This document shows positions 27,388-37,442 of a stretch of DNA of 64,000 nt, one piece after another. A program made the translations under genes and the position numbers. The DNA comes from Endozoicomonas sp. ISHI1 (lineage in GTDB: Bacteria; Pseudomonadota; Gammaproteobacteria; Pseudomonadales; Endozoicomonadaceae). The stretch is taken from positions 124,001 through 188,000 of the forward strand of contig NZ_JAGRPU010000002.1 of the NCBI RefSeq assembly GCF_024606225.1, in the 5' to 3' direction. The notes beneath the pieces are model-generated. The model searched no databases and was not told the DNA's origin. It was given only the letters and a program-made list of their open reading frames with translations. Every line of letters begins with the position of its first letter. Positions within the stretch are counted from its first letter, which is position 1.

Positions 27388-27447
27388 ACAGGTGGTTTAT
27401 AACAAGAGAATGACACAAGTAGGAGGTGCAGGAATGCTCCAAATCAA

Positions 27448-29610
27448 TCAGGCTCCTGCACTGAGAATGCGAGGGGTTATCAGGAACAAGCGCATCTGAC
27501 TGATGTTTTGCTTCTTATCAGCACGAAACAAGCGACCAAGAACAGGTATGTCGCCCAGCACCGGAACTTTGGTCGTCTTCTGATCCTGGCTTTCCTTGTA
27601 AAAGCCACCAATCAGCAAACTTTCATTTTCGTTTACGATCGCTTGTGTACTGATCGAACTGTTACTAACCCTTGGCAGGGAAAGATTCTGGTCGTTGGAA
27701 TCGCCACCATCCTGAATATTCACACTCATGTGAATCCGGCGACCTATCTCTTCTTTGACAATTCTGGGGGTGACTTGAACGACGGTACCCGAAGTCACAG
27801 GGAACAACTCTGCATCTTCCTGACTGGCCACCTGAACGTAAAAGGTGCTGCTGTTATCGAAGACTGCCTCCAGGTTGTCCAAAGTGAGAATGGAAGGTTT
27901 GGAAACCACTTTGGCTCGACCTTCATCCTCCAACAGACTGAGTCGGGCATTAAAGCTGCCAATATTGATACCCAGAACCGTCGTGAATGAAGAGAAGTCA
28001 TCTGCATAGGCGGAAGAACCCGGATCAAATTTAACTTCGGAATTGGTTCCACGGGTATTGTTCCAGTCAACGCCCAGAGCTTCTATGTCAGCGGTATTTA
28101 CATCAATAATGGAGACACTGACCTCGACCTGGGAAGAAGGTTTGTCCAGAGACTCAATAAGACCTTCATACATGGCCATCTTGGACTCCAGATCATGAAC
28201 AATAATGGCATTCAGCCTTGGATCTGCACTTATGTAAGCCCCTTCAATATAAGCACCGGAATTCAATGCTTCTTCAGTTTGCCGGGCCTGCTGATTATTG
28301 TTAACACCGTTACGAACAACACCTTTTGCGGGCTGCATCTTAAGAGGCTCAACAGGCTTGCGATCAACGCTGGAGACCCCCCCTCCACTGATGATGTTTC
28401 TTAACAAGCTGGCTACACCGGGAACAACGATCTGCTGACCTCTGAAATTGAAACTTTTATCGGTAGCCCAGGCGTATTTGAGACTGAACATACGCACGGT
28501 CAATTTGCTTTTTTGACGCTCACCTTCTTTATTGTCGAGAAGCTCAGCCGTTTGACTCACCATCTCAATGTACCTTGGCGGTCCGGATACATAGATCAGG
28601 CCATCTTTTGGCTGCTCTTTCCAAAAAAAACGCCCATCCCAGATACCCACTTTTTTGAGTGTTGTCTTGAAGTCCCGGGTTGTCATGTATCCAAGACTGA
28701 TAATCTTTTGCTCAGCTGAACTGCCACTGTAGATATAGAGTGAGTGGCCATCAAAATACCAGATGAATCCGTAAATATTGGCCATGTGATCCAGAAAATC
28801 GACGGGCGTCAGTGGACCAATCTTGCCGTTTACTTCACCTACGACATCTTCAGAGATAACGACTGGAACATAGTAACTGGCAGCAAAATTCTGTAATGCC
28901 TCAAGCAAATCTTCACCACTGCCATAGAAGGAATAAGGACGGTCTCCAAAGACGGCCAAGGCTGGAGACTCTGAATCTTTGACCTCCTCTTCCACTTCTT
29001 CCAACAACTCCTTGCCGGCTACTTCAATATTTTCCATCTGTTTGACCGATGACTCAGAAGTACTGTTTCCTCCGGATGGGTCCTCAGCTTCAAGAGGAAT
29101 ATCAAAGCCCACCTCGACCTGAGGCTGTGGAGCTTTTCTCACATAGTTGTAATCGATACTTTCGATACCTGTCGTTTGTTTCTGGCCACCCATCCATTGC
29201 TGCAACCTGAAATACTCTTCTTCATCAGGTCTTGATCTTGTCGGAGGAAATGCGGTTGCATCCAGAGCCTGTGGCGGAGGCTCTGCGGGAGAGGCTGCCT
29301 GAAACCCGGGCCCAACATATTCAGTAGAACTCTCGGGAAGGTATATGGTTTGTCCCACCATCAGTTTGGAAGGGTTGGTAATGCTATTAAACTCAGCCAG
29401 CTCACGGAGCTCAAAGCCATAGTTCTGCGCAATAATGGAGAGCGATTCACCAGGGCGCACAATATGCCTTCGAGTACTGTCATTTTGTGGAACGGAAGAC
29501 CAGACCGCCGCCTGGGAGTATGACAAGAACGTGCTGGCAAACAGTAATGGAATCAACAAAGCCAGAGCAGGCAACAAAACTAGCCAGAGTTTGAGAGTTT
29601 TTGACCCCAT
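27448..29610 (-). CDS. sctC: T3SS outer-membrane secretin SctC with LysM domain
   Basis: SctC forms the outer-membrane ring of the type III injectisome. The 720-residue protein has a signal-like N-terminus and then a LysM peptidoglycan-binding domain (about residues 48-93; HIVRPGESLSIIAQNYGFEL, MVGQTIYLP). An acidic linker follows, then secretin N0/N1 modules (YSFYGSGEDLLEALQNFA, YGFIWYFDGHSLYIYSGS, DGLIYVSGPPRYIEMV). The C-terminal secretin barrel region ends with IGGFYKESQDQKTTKVPVLG-type sequence. The LysM module is not a usual part of SctC. The start at 29610 follows GGAGG at about ten bases; a GTG 13 codons earlier is less likely. It is divergent from sctX-sctY-sctV. Confidence 0.9.
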   Translation of the reverse strand: MGSKTLKLWLVLLPALALLIPLLFASTFLSYSQAAVWSSVPQNDSTRRHIVRPGESLSIIAQNYGFELRELAEFNSITNPSKLMVGQTIYLPESSTEYVGPGFQAASPAEPPPQALDATAFPPTRSRPDEEEYFRLQQWMGGQKQTTGIESIDYNYVRKAPQPQVEVGFDIPLEAEDPSGGNSTSESSVKQMENIEVAGKELLEEVEEEVKDSESPALAVFGDRPYSFYGSGEDLLEALQNFAASYYVPVVISEDVVGEVNGKIGPLTPVDFLDHMANIYGFIWYFDGHSLYIYSGSSAEQKIISLGYMTTRDFKTTLKKVGIWDGRFFWKEQPKDGLIYVSGPPRYIEMVSQTAELLDNKEGERQKSKLTVRMFSLKYAWATDKSFNFRGQQIVVPGVASLLRNIISGGGVSSVDRKPVEPLKMQPAKGVVRNGVNNNQQARQTEEALNSGAYIEGAYISADPRLNAIIVHDLESKMAMYEGLIESLDKPSSQVEVSVSIIDVNTADIEALGVDWNNTRGTNSEVKFDPGSSAYADDFSSFTTVLGINIGSFNARLSLLEDEGRAKVVSKPSILTLDNLEAVFDNSSTFYVQVASQEDAELFPVTSGTVVQVTPRIVKEEIGRRIHMSVNIQDGGDSNDQNLSLPRVSNSSISTQAIVNENESLLIGGFYKESQDQKTTKVPVLGDIPVLGRLFRADKKQNISQMRLFLITPRILSAGA

Positions 29611-29862
29611 CCGAAGAGTGCCTCCATGCCCGTCCTCTAAACAACCCACAATAAAGGTATTAACGGCTAAATAAACTTTTTCTAATCAATTTTTTATTTT
29701 TTATAGCTAATTTAAATACACAACAGAATAAAACCAGTGTATCCAAGATTACTCTTCAATTCTAATCATTTACACAGTTTTAGGGCCAGTGCTACAGTTT
29801 GCTGTCATCCAGCCGACGCTAAAACGAAGAGAATCAATTCATTTAAACAGAGGCTCTGCATT

Positions 29863-30234
29863 ATGGACGTGTCTTTTAAAAACGGCCTTTCTGGTATTTC
29901 ATTCGTCAACAATGACTTTATTGATAAAGACTTTCCGAAAGACAAGTCTTCTTTTAAACCCTCCGGTAAAAGCATTGCGGCTCACTTCTGGAAAGCCCTT
30001 GAAATGGGTCGCACCTTCCAGGATCGTGAAAAAAAATTCGCCCTCAACCTGACTGAAAAGGCTCCTTCACTCTCCCCTGATGAACATAACATGATGACGG
30101 ATATGGCTCTGAGCCTTCTGAGCAAGCATGCCGAAGAGTGGCCAGAAGCAAAAGCAGCTCTAGCCGTATTAAAAGAGTCAAAAGAATTGCAGGAATACCT
30201 GACCATGACACGGAATGTTCTGGTCGCGGGCTAA
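29863..30234 (+). CDS. sctX: YscX-like T3SS export protein
   Basis: A 123-residue protein placed directly before a YscY-like TPR protein and sctV, exactly the yscX-yscY-lcrD order of Ysc-type systems. In Yersinia, YscX is an early secreted substrate that binds YscY and the export gate YscV and is needed for secretion of all substrates. Similarity is visible mainly as length and the helical C-terminal half (AHFWKALEMGRTFQDREKKF, then MALSLLSKHAEEWPEAKAAL). The start at 29863 follows ACAGAGG; the longer frame upstream encodes no plausible protein. Identification leans on synteny. Confidence 0.6.
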   Translation: MDVSFKNGLSGISFVNNDFIDKDFPKDKSSFKPSGKSIAAHFWKALEMGRTFQDREKKFALNLTEKAPSLSPDEHNMMTDMALSLLSKHAEEWPEAKAALAVLKESKELQEYLTMTRNVLVAG

Positions 30235-30257
30235 TAAGAACAACAGGGAAACACACC

Positions 30258-30551
30258 ATGAATAAGCCATTAAGGCAGTGGTTACTGGCTCAGGCCTCTT
30301 ATTATATGGAGTATCTTCAGCCACGAAAGTCTATCGCTTTGCTGGAAGCCGTTAAACGATTTGAACCCCAAAACCCCGATGTTTATCGAATGCTCAGCTA
30401 CGCCTACCTGCAAGTTGATCGACCTGAAGATTCTATCAAGGCCGCCGATACTTTTTTGCAGTACGCGAAGCCTGGAATGGATACCCGGGCCATTAAATGG
30501 ATCAAGGGGCGAGCACTGCTCAAAAAGAGAAAGAAAGCCGCTGTAAAATAA
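30258..30551 (+). CDS. sctY: YscY-like T3SS chaperone (TPR)
   Basis: A 97-residue protein of two or three TPR-like helical hairpins (SYYMEYLQPRKSIALLEAV, NPDVYRMLSYAYLQVDRPED). YscY proteins are small TPR chaperones of YscX and partners of the export gate SctV. It lies 23 bases after the YscX-like gene and about 50 bases before sctV. The start follows CAGGGAA; the longer upstream frame overlaps the preceding gene and is rejected. The basic C-terminus (LLKKRKKAAVK) is unusual but short. Confidence 0.65.
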   Translation: MNKPLRQWLLAQASYYMEYLQPRKSIALLEAVKRFEPQNPDVYRMLSYAYLQVDRPEDSIKAADTFLQYAKPGMDTRAIKWIKGRALLKKRKKAAVK

Positions 30552-30602
30552 TCTCTTGCTTGACCAGACTGCTCTCCCCTGCAAACAGACTGGTCATAAA
30601 GC

Positions 30603-32690
30603 ATGAATCCTGTCGTCGCAGGGCTTAATAAACTAGGCCAAAGAAATGACCTGATGCTGGCAGTCATGCTGGTAGCCATCGTCAGCCTGATCATATTGCC
30701 CATGCCCACCGTTCTGGTGGACTTTCTTATTGCCCTCAATATGGGGCTCTCTTTCATCCTGATGATGACGTCTATCTATCTGTTATCTCCGTTGGAATTC
30801 TCTTCGTTTCCAGCGGTACTTCTGGTAACAACCCTTTTCAGACTGGCGCTCTCCATCACCACTACCCGACTGATTCTTCTTCAGGCTGACGCGGGTGAAA
30901 TCGTCTATACCTTCGGTAATTTTGTGGTGGGCGGCAACCTGATTGTCGGTATCGTGATCTTCCTGATCATCACTATTGTCCAGTTTCTTGTCATCACCAA
31001 GGGCTCTGAGAGGGTGGCAGAAGTCAGTGCTCGTTTCTCACTGGACGGCATGCCCGGTAAACAGATGAGTATCGACGCTGACCTTCGTGCCGGTTCTATC
31101 GAAATGGAAGAAGCACAAAAACGTCGGGAACTGGTGCAGAAAGAGAGCCAGATGTACGGCTCAATGGATGGCGCCATGAAGTTCGTAAAGGGTGATGCCA
31201 TCGCAGGTCTGATCATTATCTTTGTGAACATCACAGCCGGTGTCGCCATTGGTACCATGATGAATGACATGACGGCGGGTGAGGCTTTGCAGCTATATGC
31301 CATCCTGACTGTAGGTGATGGTTTGATTTCACAGATACCAGCTCTGCTGATCTCCATAACCTCCGGTATTATCGTTACCAGGGTGTCCAATGAAGACTCC
31401 AAAGATCTGGGTAACGAAATTGGTGGACAGCTCCTTGATAAGCCCAAAGCGCTGCTGGTGGGCGGCGTCCTGCTGCTTGGCTTTGCTCTGATTCCCGGTT
31501 TTCCCACTTTCATATTTCTAATGCTGGCGCTGATAATTGGCGGCGGAGGTTATTACCTGCTGAGGAAAGCCTCCCGCGAGATGGCTCAGGAAGCCGAAGG
31601 CGGGATTCCAGCCATGGCTGCCGCGACTGAATCAGCCGGAGATGCAAAGTCCAGACTGGACCAGCAGGAAGAGTTTACGCAGACACTGCCACTTATTATT
31701 GATGTACCTACTTCCATTCAGGAAACACTGAACACCCAGATGCTTAACGATGAGCTTCTGAAGGTTCGAAAAGCTCTGTACATGGATCTCGGGGTTCCCT
31801 TTCCTGGTATCCATCTTCGCTTTAATGACGCCATGATGGACAACAGCTATTCCATCATGCTTCAGGAAGTTCCTGTGGCGAGCGGTCATTTCAGACCTGG
31901 CTATGTCTTCGTTCGTGAAACCATTGACCATCTGGAAATGCTGAAAATCCCTTATGAACAGGAAGAAGATTTCCTGCCCAGCCTTGATACGCTCTGGGCA
32001 GAAGAAAGCCAGAAAGAGAAGCTGGAAAAAAATAATGTTAATTACATGGATGCTCCGAAAATACTGACATTTCATCTGGCTCACGTATTGAAAAAATATG
32101 CAGAAGAGTTTATCGGCATTCAAGAAACCCGATACCTGCTGGAAAAAATGGAGTCTTCCTTTGGCGAACTGATCAAAGAAGTCCAGCGTCTTCTGCCAGT
32201 TAATAAAATCACTGAAATATTCCAGCGACTGGTCTCGGAAGATATCTCGATCAGGAACCTGAGATCCATACTTCAGGCACTGGTCGTCTGGGGCCACAAA
32301 GAAAAGGAAGTGGTTCAGTTAACAGAATATGTCCGCTCATCATTGAAACGATACATCAGTTACAAGTATTCGAATGGTAAAAACATGCTGCCTGTCTACC
32401 TTCTTGATCAAGATGTTGAAGATACTATTCGTGGTGGCATCCGACAGACATCAGCAGGCAGCTATCTGGCTCTTGATCCGTCCCAGTCTGCTCGCTTTGT
32501 TGAGAATGTAAAAAACACAGTAGGCAAAATTGGGCACCTTGAACATAAACCTGTACTGATCACATCGATGGATATTCGCCGATACGTCAGGAAGCTTCTG
32601 GAGCTGGAAGTTTATGATCTGGCCGTATTGTCTCACCAAGAGCTTACAGAAGAAATCACAGTACAACCTCTGGGTCGTATATCACTCTGA
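30603..32690 (+). CDS. sctV: T3SS export gate protein SctV
   Basis: SctV (LcrD/YscV/InvA) is the large inner-membrane export-gate protein whose cytoplasmic domain forms a nonameric ring receiving chaperone-substrate complexes. The 695-residue length fits. The N-terminal half has about eight membrane segments and the family signatures [43 protein letters not shown] and [19 protein letters not shown]. The C-terminal cytoplasmic domain begins near residue 360 (PLIIDVPTS) and includes [23 protein letters not shown]. It closes the sctX-sctY-sctV unit. Confidence 0.97.
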   Translation: MNPVVAGLNKLGQRNDLMLAVMLVAIVSLIILPMPTVLVDFLIALNMGLSFILMMTSIYLLSPLEFSSFPAVLLVTTLFRLALSITTTRLILLQADAGEIVYTFGNFVVGGNLIVGIVIFLIITIVQFLVITKGSERVAEVSARFSLDGMPGKQMSIDADLRAGSIEMEEAQKRRELVQKESQMYGSMDGAMKFVKGDAIAGLIIIFVNITAGVAIGTMMNDMTAGEALQLYAILTVGDGLISQIPALLISITSGIIVTRVSNEDSKDLGNEIGGQLLDKPKALLVGGVLLLGFALIPGFPTFIFLMLALIIGGGGYYLLRKASREMAQEAEGGIPAMAAATESAGDAKSRLDQQEEFTQTLPLIIDVPTSIQETLNTQMLNDELLKVRKALYMDLGVPFPGIHLRFNDAMMDNSYSIMLQEVPVASGHFRPGYVFVRETIDHLEMLKIPYEQEEDFLPSLDTLWAEESQKEKLEKNNVNYMDAPKILTFHLAHVLKKYAEEFIGIQETRYLLEKMESSFGELIKEVQRLLPVNKITEIFQRLVSEDISIRNLRSILQALVVWGHKEKEVVQLTEYVRSSLKRYISYKYSNGKNMLPVYLLDQDVEDTIRGGIRQTSAGSYLALDPSQSARFVENVKNTVGKIGHLEHKPVLITSMDIRRYVRKLLELEVYDLAVLSHQELTEEITVQPLGRISL

Positions 32691-32799
32691 TCAATGTTGA
32701 TAACTGACAGCCCACTCTTTTTAGTAAAAGGCTGTCTGGTCAGAAAAGAAATGCAGGAAGTGAAAAAAGATGTTTGCTCAGAGGCCATTCACTTGAGGA

Positions 32800-33333
32800 T
32801 CATTGGAGTTCAGAGCGAACCAGACCGTAAACGTATTGATCAAAGTAGTCTTCACCTTTGAAAATATGTTTTCTCAAGATACCTTCGAGTTGGAAGCCGC
32901 ACTTTTCGAGTACTTTTCCAGACCCTTTGTTGTAATCAACCACATCGGCATAAATGCGGACAAGACCCAGCTCGTCCATGGCATACTGTGTGATACGGCT
33001 GAGAGCCTGAGTCATTACCCCTTTTCCCCAGTGGGATTCAGATAACCAATAGCCAATTTCAGCCGTAAAACGATGAACATCCACTTGGGTTACAAAGCCG
33101 ATCTCACCAATGGCCTCCCCTTCATGATCGATCACAAAACGGGTATCAGCTTCATTTTCCTTCACATGCTGAATCCATGCTCTGGCATGCTCTATCGTAT
33201 AAGGATGTGGAAAACTATCCCTGAGATTTTTGGCCACATTCCAGTTGTTGCCGTGACGTGAAAGTGATGGTGCATCACCGTAAAGAAAGCTTCTAACACA
33301 ATATCCGTTACCCAGATCAAAACGCATATCCAT
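32800..33333 (-). CDS. GNAT-family N-acetyltransferase (RimJ/RimL-like)
   Basis: A 177-residue GNAT acetyltransferase of the type closest to RimJ/RimL. Visible are the early YCVRSFLYGDAPSLSRHGN, EIGYWLSESHWGKGVMTQAL with the acetyl-CoA loop, and DVVDYNKGSGKVLEKCGFQLEG near the end. The substrate cannot be told from sequence. It is convergent with sctV. The ATG two codons in has slightly better ribosome-site spacing (AGG). Confidence 0.85.
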   Translation of the reverse strand: MDMRFDLGNGYCVRSFLYGDAPSLSRHGNNWNVAKNLRDSFPHPYTIEHARAWIQHVKENEADTRFVIDHEGEAIGEIGFVTQVDVHRFTAEIGYWLSESHWGKGVMTQALSRITQYAMDELGLVRIYADVVDYNKGSGKVLEKCGFQLEGILRKHIFKGEDYFDQYVYGLVRSELQ

Positions 33334-33406
33334 TGCCTGACATGATCAATTCATCAGGTATTCAATCGGCAAAATACTGTGTGGCTAAAGAGGGGTATCA
33401 GAGCTG

Positions 33407-33712
33407 TCACTGCCCTTTTTTCATTTTATCGAGCATGGCATTGACAACGGCTCTAGCTTCATCCTGGGCATCGGGCATGGTATCAGGGTTAACATCTGGG
33501 GCAACACGCCATTCAATGACACGTTTGGCTAGTTTTCGAGCCAGAACGCCAACGATATCATCAAGGAACTTTTCGTCCAGCATGGGTGAATCCATAAACC
33601 GAAGGTGTACAAGAAGCTGCTCGGATTTACCTTCTTCTTTCATGTGGATGGCAAAATCGCCTGCGTCTGTTGTACTCTGACTGATGGTCAATGTGAAATG
33701 CTGTCCACTCAT
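33407..33712 (-). CDS. Small hypothetical protein
   Basis: A 101-residue acidic and amphipathic protein starting MSGQHFTLTISQSTTDAG and ending NAMLDKMKKGQ. The start follows GGAG at six bases; a TTG four codons earlier overlaps that ribosome site. No signal peptide, membrane segment or motif is recognised. It lies between the first T3SS block and the DUF1631 gene. Its composition is compatible with a small cytoplasmic adaptor, but no function can be assigned. Confidence 0.6.
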   Translation of the reverse strand: MSGQHFTLTISQSTTDAGDFAIHMKEEGKSEQLLVHLRFMDSPMLDEKFLDDIVGVLARKLAKRVIEWRVAPDVNPDTMPDAQDEARAVVNAMLDKMKKGQ

Positions 33713-33950
33713 AACATTCTCCAAACATAACTAATCCAGTTGTCGGCGAAGCTATGGAGGGCTTTAAGGTGTGAACCCCCTGTTCTTACATAGATTGGAA
33801 ATAATAATCCATGGTCTATAGAACAACTTCCATTTTGTCCCCTAACAAACTCTTTAACCTTTTTATCTACAATGAAATATGGTTATGGGCGATATAAATA
33901 AGGATAGACATTACCGCTCATCAGAATTTTCAACCCACAGGGAGAGAAGC

Positions 33951-34229
33951 ATGATCACTAACCATGACGCAGAACCGATCCAACCTTCCAACCGCGGTCA
34001 AGTTGACCCAACCCAGCCAGTACAGCCAATTGATGCTGCTGAGGCAGAGCGCTTTGCTAATCTCAAAAAACAGGCAGAAATGGAAGAAGCTGAGACCAGT
34101 GAAGTGGAAGACGGCATGATCAGCCCGGAAGAGCTTCAGAGGCAGATCAGGGAGAACCTTTTCAAGAACGGCTTCAACAAGGCCATGGAGAAAGCCCGGG
34201 AAATATCTAAAGAGCTGAAAGAGGGCTAA
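33951..34229 (+). CDS. Small hypothetical protein in the T3SS neighbourhood
   Basis: A 92-residue hydrophilic protein (start MITNHDAEPIQPSNRGQ). It has a Pro/Gln-rich first 30 residues, an IDAAEAERFANLKKQAEMEEAE helix, and a C-terminal helix LFKNGFNKAMEKAREISKEL. AGGGAGAG precedes the start by about seven bases, so the longer upstream frame is rejected. The AEAERF segment loosely recalls SctI rod proteins, but a much better SctI lies at 47404-47820. It could be a small secreted or chaperone-like protein; this is inference from position. Confidence 0.55.
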   Translation: MITNHDAEPIQPSNRGQVDPTQPVQPIDAAEAERFANLKKQAEMEEAETSEVEDGMISPEELQRQIRENLFKNGFNKAMEKAREISKELKEG

Positions 34230-34458
34230 CCTGCAACTACTGTTATCACAAGTTTGACAACAGGTTAACCCTTTAGCCGTTTTTACTTCTTTTGATTATA
34301 AATATATTGATTCAAATAAATTACAATAGGACAAATAAGTCAAACATATTGGCTAAAGGCACCGCCAGAAATAAGCCTCAGGCCATTTAAGCAGGTAACC
34401 CCATAAACAATCAAACGTAAACTCAGACCTAATTGTCATACAGGGAGCAGTAGTATTT

Positions 34459-36807
34459 ATGACAGGAACGTCGAGCAATGTTGTCACGCTACCGAGTTCA
34501 ACAAAACTCTCTCAAGTGGGTGAAATAAACACCTCTCTCATCAATGCTTTCCAAAAATGGGTATTCCCTCCTGTCGATCATATTCTTACTGACCTGGCTC
34601 AGCATATCGTGGAGCTTTCTGATGCTGGCCAAAACAACGCTCAAATCATGCAGTTCATGGAAGCCAGGCAAAACCTGGAAAGATCAAAAAATCAGATCAT
34701 ACAATGCTTCCGGCAGGAGGCATTAAAACATTTCAATAATCTTGAAGAAGAGGACAATACACATGCCTCTGTTTCTCTGAGTGAGCTGTCATTGCTTGAC
34801 AATGGCGATCTTGAGAAAAAGCTGGCGTGGCAATATGCCGCCAGTCAACTTAGCATAAATGACCAACTTCAACGCTTCAACAATATACAAAACAGGCTGT
34901 CTGGATTAATTCATCTTGAGCCAGAGAATAATCCACTAGGAGCTCAGAAGATTTGTGAGAGCTTCGCGCTAGCGCTGGTACCCGCTCAGCTGTCTTCAGA
35001 CCTGACCCAGGAACTGCTTTTACAATTTGCTCTCAAGATAAAACCCGCTGTGATGGAGCTCTGGCATGAAGTAGACGAGTACCTTGATTCTATGGGGCTT
35101 GAAATCAGCATGCCAGCTACAAAAATTGCAGAAATACCAGAAGATGAACCCTTTTCAAAATCCAAACACATTCAAGTAGTACCAGAAGCCAATAGCAGAG
35201 AGGCTGCTCCCCAATATCGCTCAGAAGCGCCTGAACCTGAGACGACGTCAAAAACGGAGGATTCATCGCAAACCTGGAATGAAGCGTTCATGAATGAACT
35301 GGTAAACAGGCTGTTTTCCAGAGTAGAAGGACTACTACATACCCCGTCAGAGACTTCTAATGCAACGGTGAGTGGTGATGCCAGACTGTTTGCCAGCATC
35401 GAGCTAGCCAGTACACTGACATCCATACAGAAAGAGCTCTCGGGTCAACATGACTCTATCTTCAGTCTGGCAGAATCGATCAAGAGTGCCTTGAAGGACA
35501 AGGGTGTAAAACAAAAGCTCTCACCAAGGCACCGTGACCTTATCAACATGGTCGGCATGCTGTTCGAGTTTATTCTGGACGATCATGAGTTACCGGATGA
35601 CGTTAAAAATCTGATTGGTTTACTTCAGATTCCTGTTTTGAAACTGACTTTACTGGAAGAAAGTTTTTTAACTGACCGTCGCCATGCGGCAAGAGAGTTA
35701 CTCAATGACATGACCTCAGCCGGCATGCATACGACACTGGAACCAGAAACAGAAAAGCCTGTTATCGAGTTGATTGAAGAAACAGTCAAGTACATTATCA
35801 AACATTTCACCGAAGACCCTGACATATTTTCCAGCTGTCATAAAACATTCAACGATAAGCTACTTAAAATCAGGGATTCTTTAGACCAGAATCAAACTAG
35901 AACAGAGCCCAATCAGACTGAACCTGCAGAGGGTGAAGAGGCCATTAGTACGGAAGATATTGTTCTTGAAGCTCAGACAAGCAAGGTAAACTGTGAGTTT
36001 CAACTAATCATCTCCAATCTCATTTCTACCCGGCAATATACAGTGCCGGACTCAATGGAAAAGCTGGTTAATGAAGTTTGGTCTGATGTTCTGGAAACCG
36101 CTGGTATGAAGAGCACTGCTAATACCAATGATTCAGCTGACATTCCATGGTTCGATGCCATTAATACACTGGATATCTTGTTATGGAATCTACAACCAGA
36201 AAACCGTGATTCGGTCCCAGCTCAAGACTGGCTCCTATTAAAAACTATGTTGCTCGACCATCTCAACAAAACCGGTCATGACCCCTCTATCTTCACTGAA
36301 TGGATGCATGATTTGACCACACTGATATCAATGCCTGTTGAACTCCCAATAGAAGAAGAATTTATTAATGTAACCCTCGAAGATTCAGCAGCAGAAGAAG
36401 AGCTTACAGAATCGGATACAGAAGAGATCGTACTTCAGAGTCAAAGGTTAGATCATCCTCACCTTGAATCAGACTTACTCATTCCCGAGGTCGTTGATAC
36501 GACTCCAAAGGAAGACGGAGTCATCGAAAAAGATGTTCTGGAAGAGCATACCGGAGTAGAACTTAGCATAGGCCAGTGGGTTGAATTCATTGGCAAGCAG
36601 GATCATCATTTCCGTTGTAAACTCTCTTCTATTAATACAGTCTCCCATCGCTATACCTTCATTAATAGTTCTGGCATGAAAGTAGCCGAAATGTCTGGCT
36701 ACGCAATCAAGTCCGGTATAGAAAATGAGCGCATTCGTATTATTGAAGATACTCAATTCTTCGACAAGGCTCTGCATGCTGTCATGAACAAATTCCTGAA
36801 GTTTTAG
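34459..36807 (+). CDS. DUF1631-family protein
   Basis: A 782-residue cytoplasmic protein of the DUF1631 type. The N-terminal part has the family pattern around INAFQKWVFPPVDHIL, the middle holds helical blocks with LLNDM-type segments, and a long acidic linker follows. The C-terminus shows the characteristic β-rich end LSIGQWVEFIGKQDHHFRCKLSS, then YTFINSSGMKVAEMSGYAI, a PilZ-like small barrel. Function is not established for the family. Near the N-terminus of such C-terminal barrels, c-di-GMP binding has been speculated, but the RxxxR motif is not evident here. An HPt gene follows 65 bases later and may be cotranscribed. Confidence 0.75.
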   Translation: MTGTSSNVVTLPSSTKLSQVGEINTSLINAFQKWVFPPVDHILTDLAQHIVELSDAGQNNAQIMQFMEARQNLERSKNQIIQCFRQEALKHFNNLEEEDNTHASVSLSELSLLDNGDLEKKLAWQYAASQLSINDQLQRFNNIQNRLSGLIHLEPENNPLGAQKICESFALALVPAQLSSDLTQELLLQFALKIKPAVMELWHEVDEYLDSMGLEISMPATKIAEIPEDEPFSKSKHIQVVPEANSREAAPQYRSEAPEPETTSKTEDSSQTWNEAFMNELVNRLFSRVEGLLHTPSETSNATVSGDARLFASIELASTLTSIQKELSGQHDSIFSLAESIKSALKDKGVKQKLSPRHRDLINMVGMLFEFILDDHELPDDVKNLIGLLQIPVLKLTLLEESFLTDRRHAARELLNDMTSAGMHTTLEPETEKPVIELIEETVKYIIKHFTEDPDIFSSCHKTFNDKLLKIRDSLDQNQTRTEPNQTEPAEGEEAISTEDIVLEAQTSKVNCEFQLIISNLISTRQYTVPDSMEKLVNEVWSDVLETAGMKSTANTNDSADIPWFDAINTLDILLWNLQPENRDSVPAQDWLLLKTMLLDHLNKTGHDPSIFTEWMHDLTTLISMPVELPIEEEFINVTLEDSAAEEELTESDTEEIVLQSQRLDHPHLESDLLIPEVVDTTPKEDGVIEKDVLEEHTGVELSIGQWVEFIGKQDHHFRCKLSSINTVSHRYTFINSSGMKVAEMSGYAIKSGIENERIRIIEDTQFFDKALHAVMNKFLKF

Positions 36808-36872
36808 CATCTGTCGACGACACATAACCTGAATGTTTTCCCCAACTGATCCAGATACAAAGGAGGTATCCA

Positions 36873-37196
36873 TTGATCGACCTTGGGAACCTGGAACAAC
36901 TCACCGAAGACGATGCACCAATGATGCAGATGCTTCTGGATGAATTCCTCAACACCACAGAAGAGGATCTCAGGTCCTTGGATAAGGCAGTTGAAAACAG
37001 GACACACCGCGAGATCGCCAGTCTGGCACACCGAATAAAAGGCTCATCAATGATTGTGGGAGCCAATCAGCTGATACAGCTGACCAATGAGCTGGAAGAA
37101 GCGGGCAAACAGGCTGAGAATGAGAAGTTCGAATCATTACTCTCTGATATCAGGAAGTGTTATAGCAGCGTTTCTGAAGCTATCAAAAAGCTATGA
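36873..37196 (+). CDS. HPt-domain phosphotransfer protein
   Basis: A 107-residue single histidine-phosphotransfer domain. The phospho-accepting His lies in IASLAHRIKGSSMIVGA, the canonical HPt motif. HPt proteins carry phosphate between hybrid kinases and response regulators. The start codon is TTG at 36873, fixed by a perfect AGGAGG six bases upstream; no ATG is available nearby. No kinase or receiver is adjacent, so its partners are elsewhere. Confidence 0.88.
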   Translation: MIDLGNLEQLTEDDAPMMQMLLDEFLNTTEEDLRSLDKAVENRTHREIASLAHRIKGSSMIVGANQLIQLTNELEEAGKQAENEKFESLLSDIRKCYSSVSEAIKKL

Positions 37197-37442
37197 AATC
37201 TAAAACTGTATATGTGTCATGTTACCTTTACTCAAGCCAGAAAGACACTGTCGGACAACCTCCAATATCGTCACTCCCAGAATCATTCCTATGACCTGAT
37301 CAAGGTTGCATAAACACTGACTCATACCCCCTGCCTGTATAAGGCCGTCAGACTGGATGTGGTGAGAGTCTTTTATGGAGGTTTGATGAGAGTGATTTAT
37401 CCGGTAGAGTAAGCGTCCTAACCCATAAACAGTACAACTCGA

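Noticed and set aside
31632-32297. 221-codon minus-strand frame inside sctV
   Set aside because: Antisense shadow of the conserved SctV cytoplasmic domain; no motif or ribosome site.
33951-34229. Calling the 92-residue protein the SctI rod or SctF needle
   Set aside because: Only a short segment is reminiscent; a far better SctI is at 47404-47820, and needle-like features are missing.
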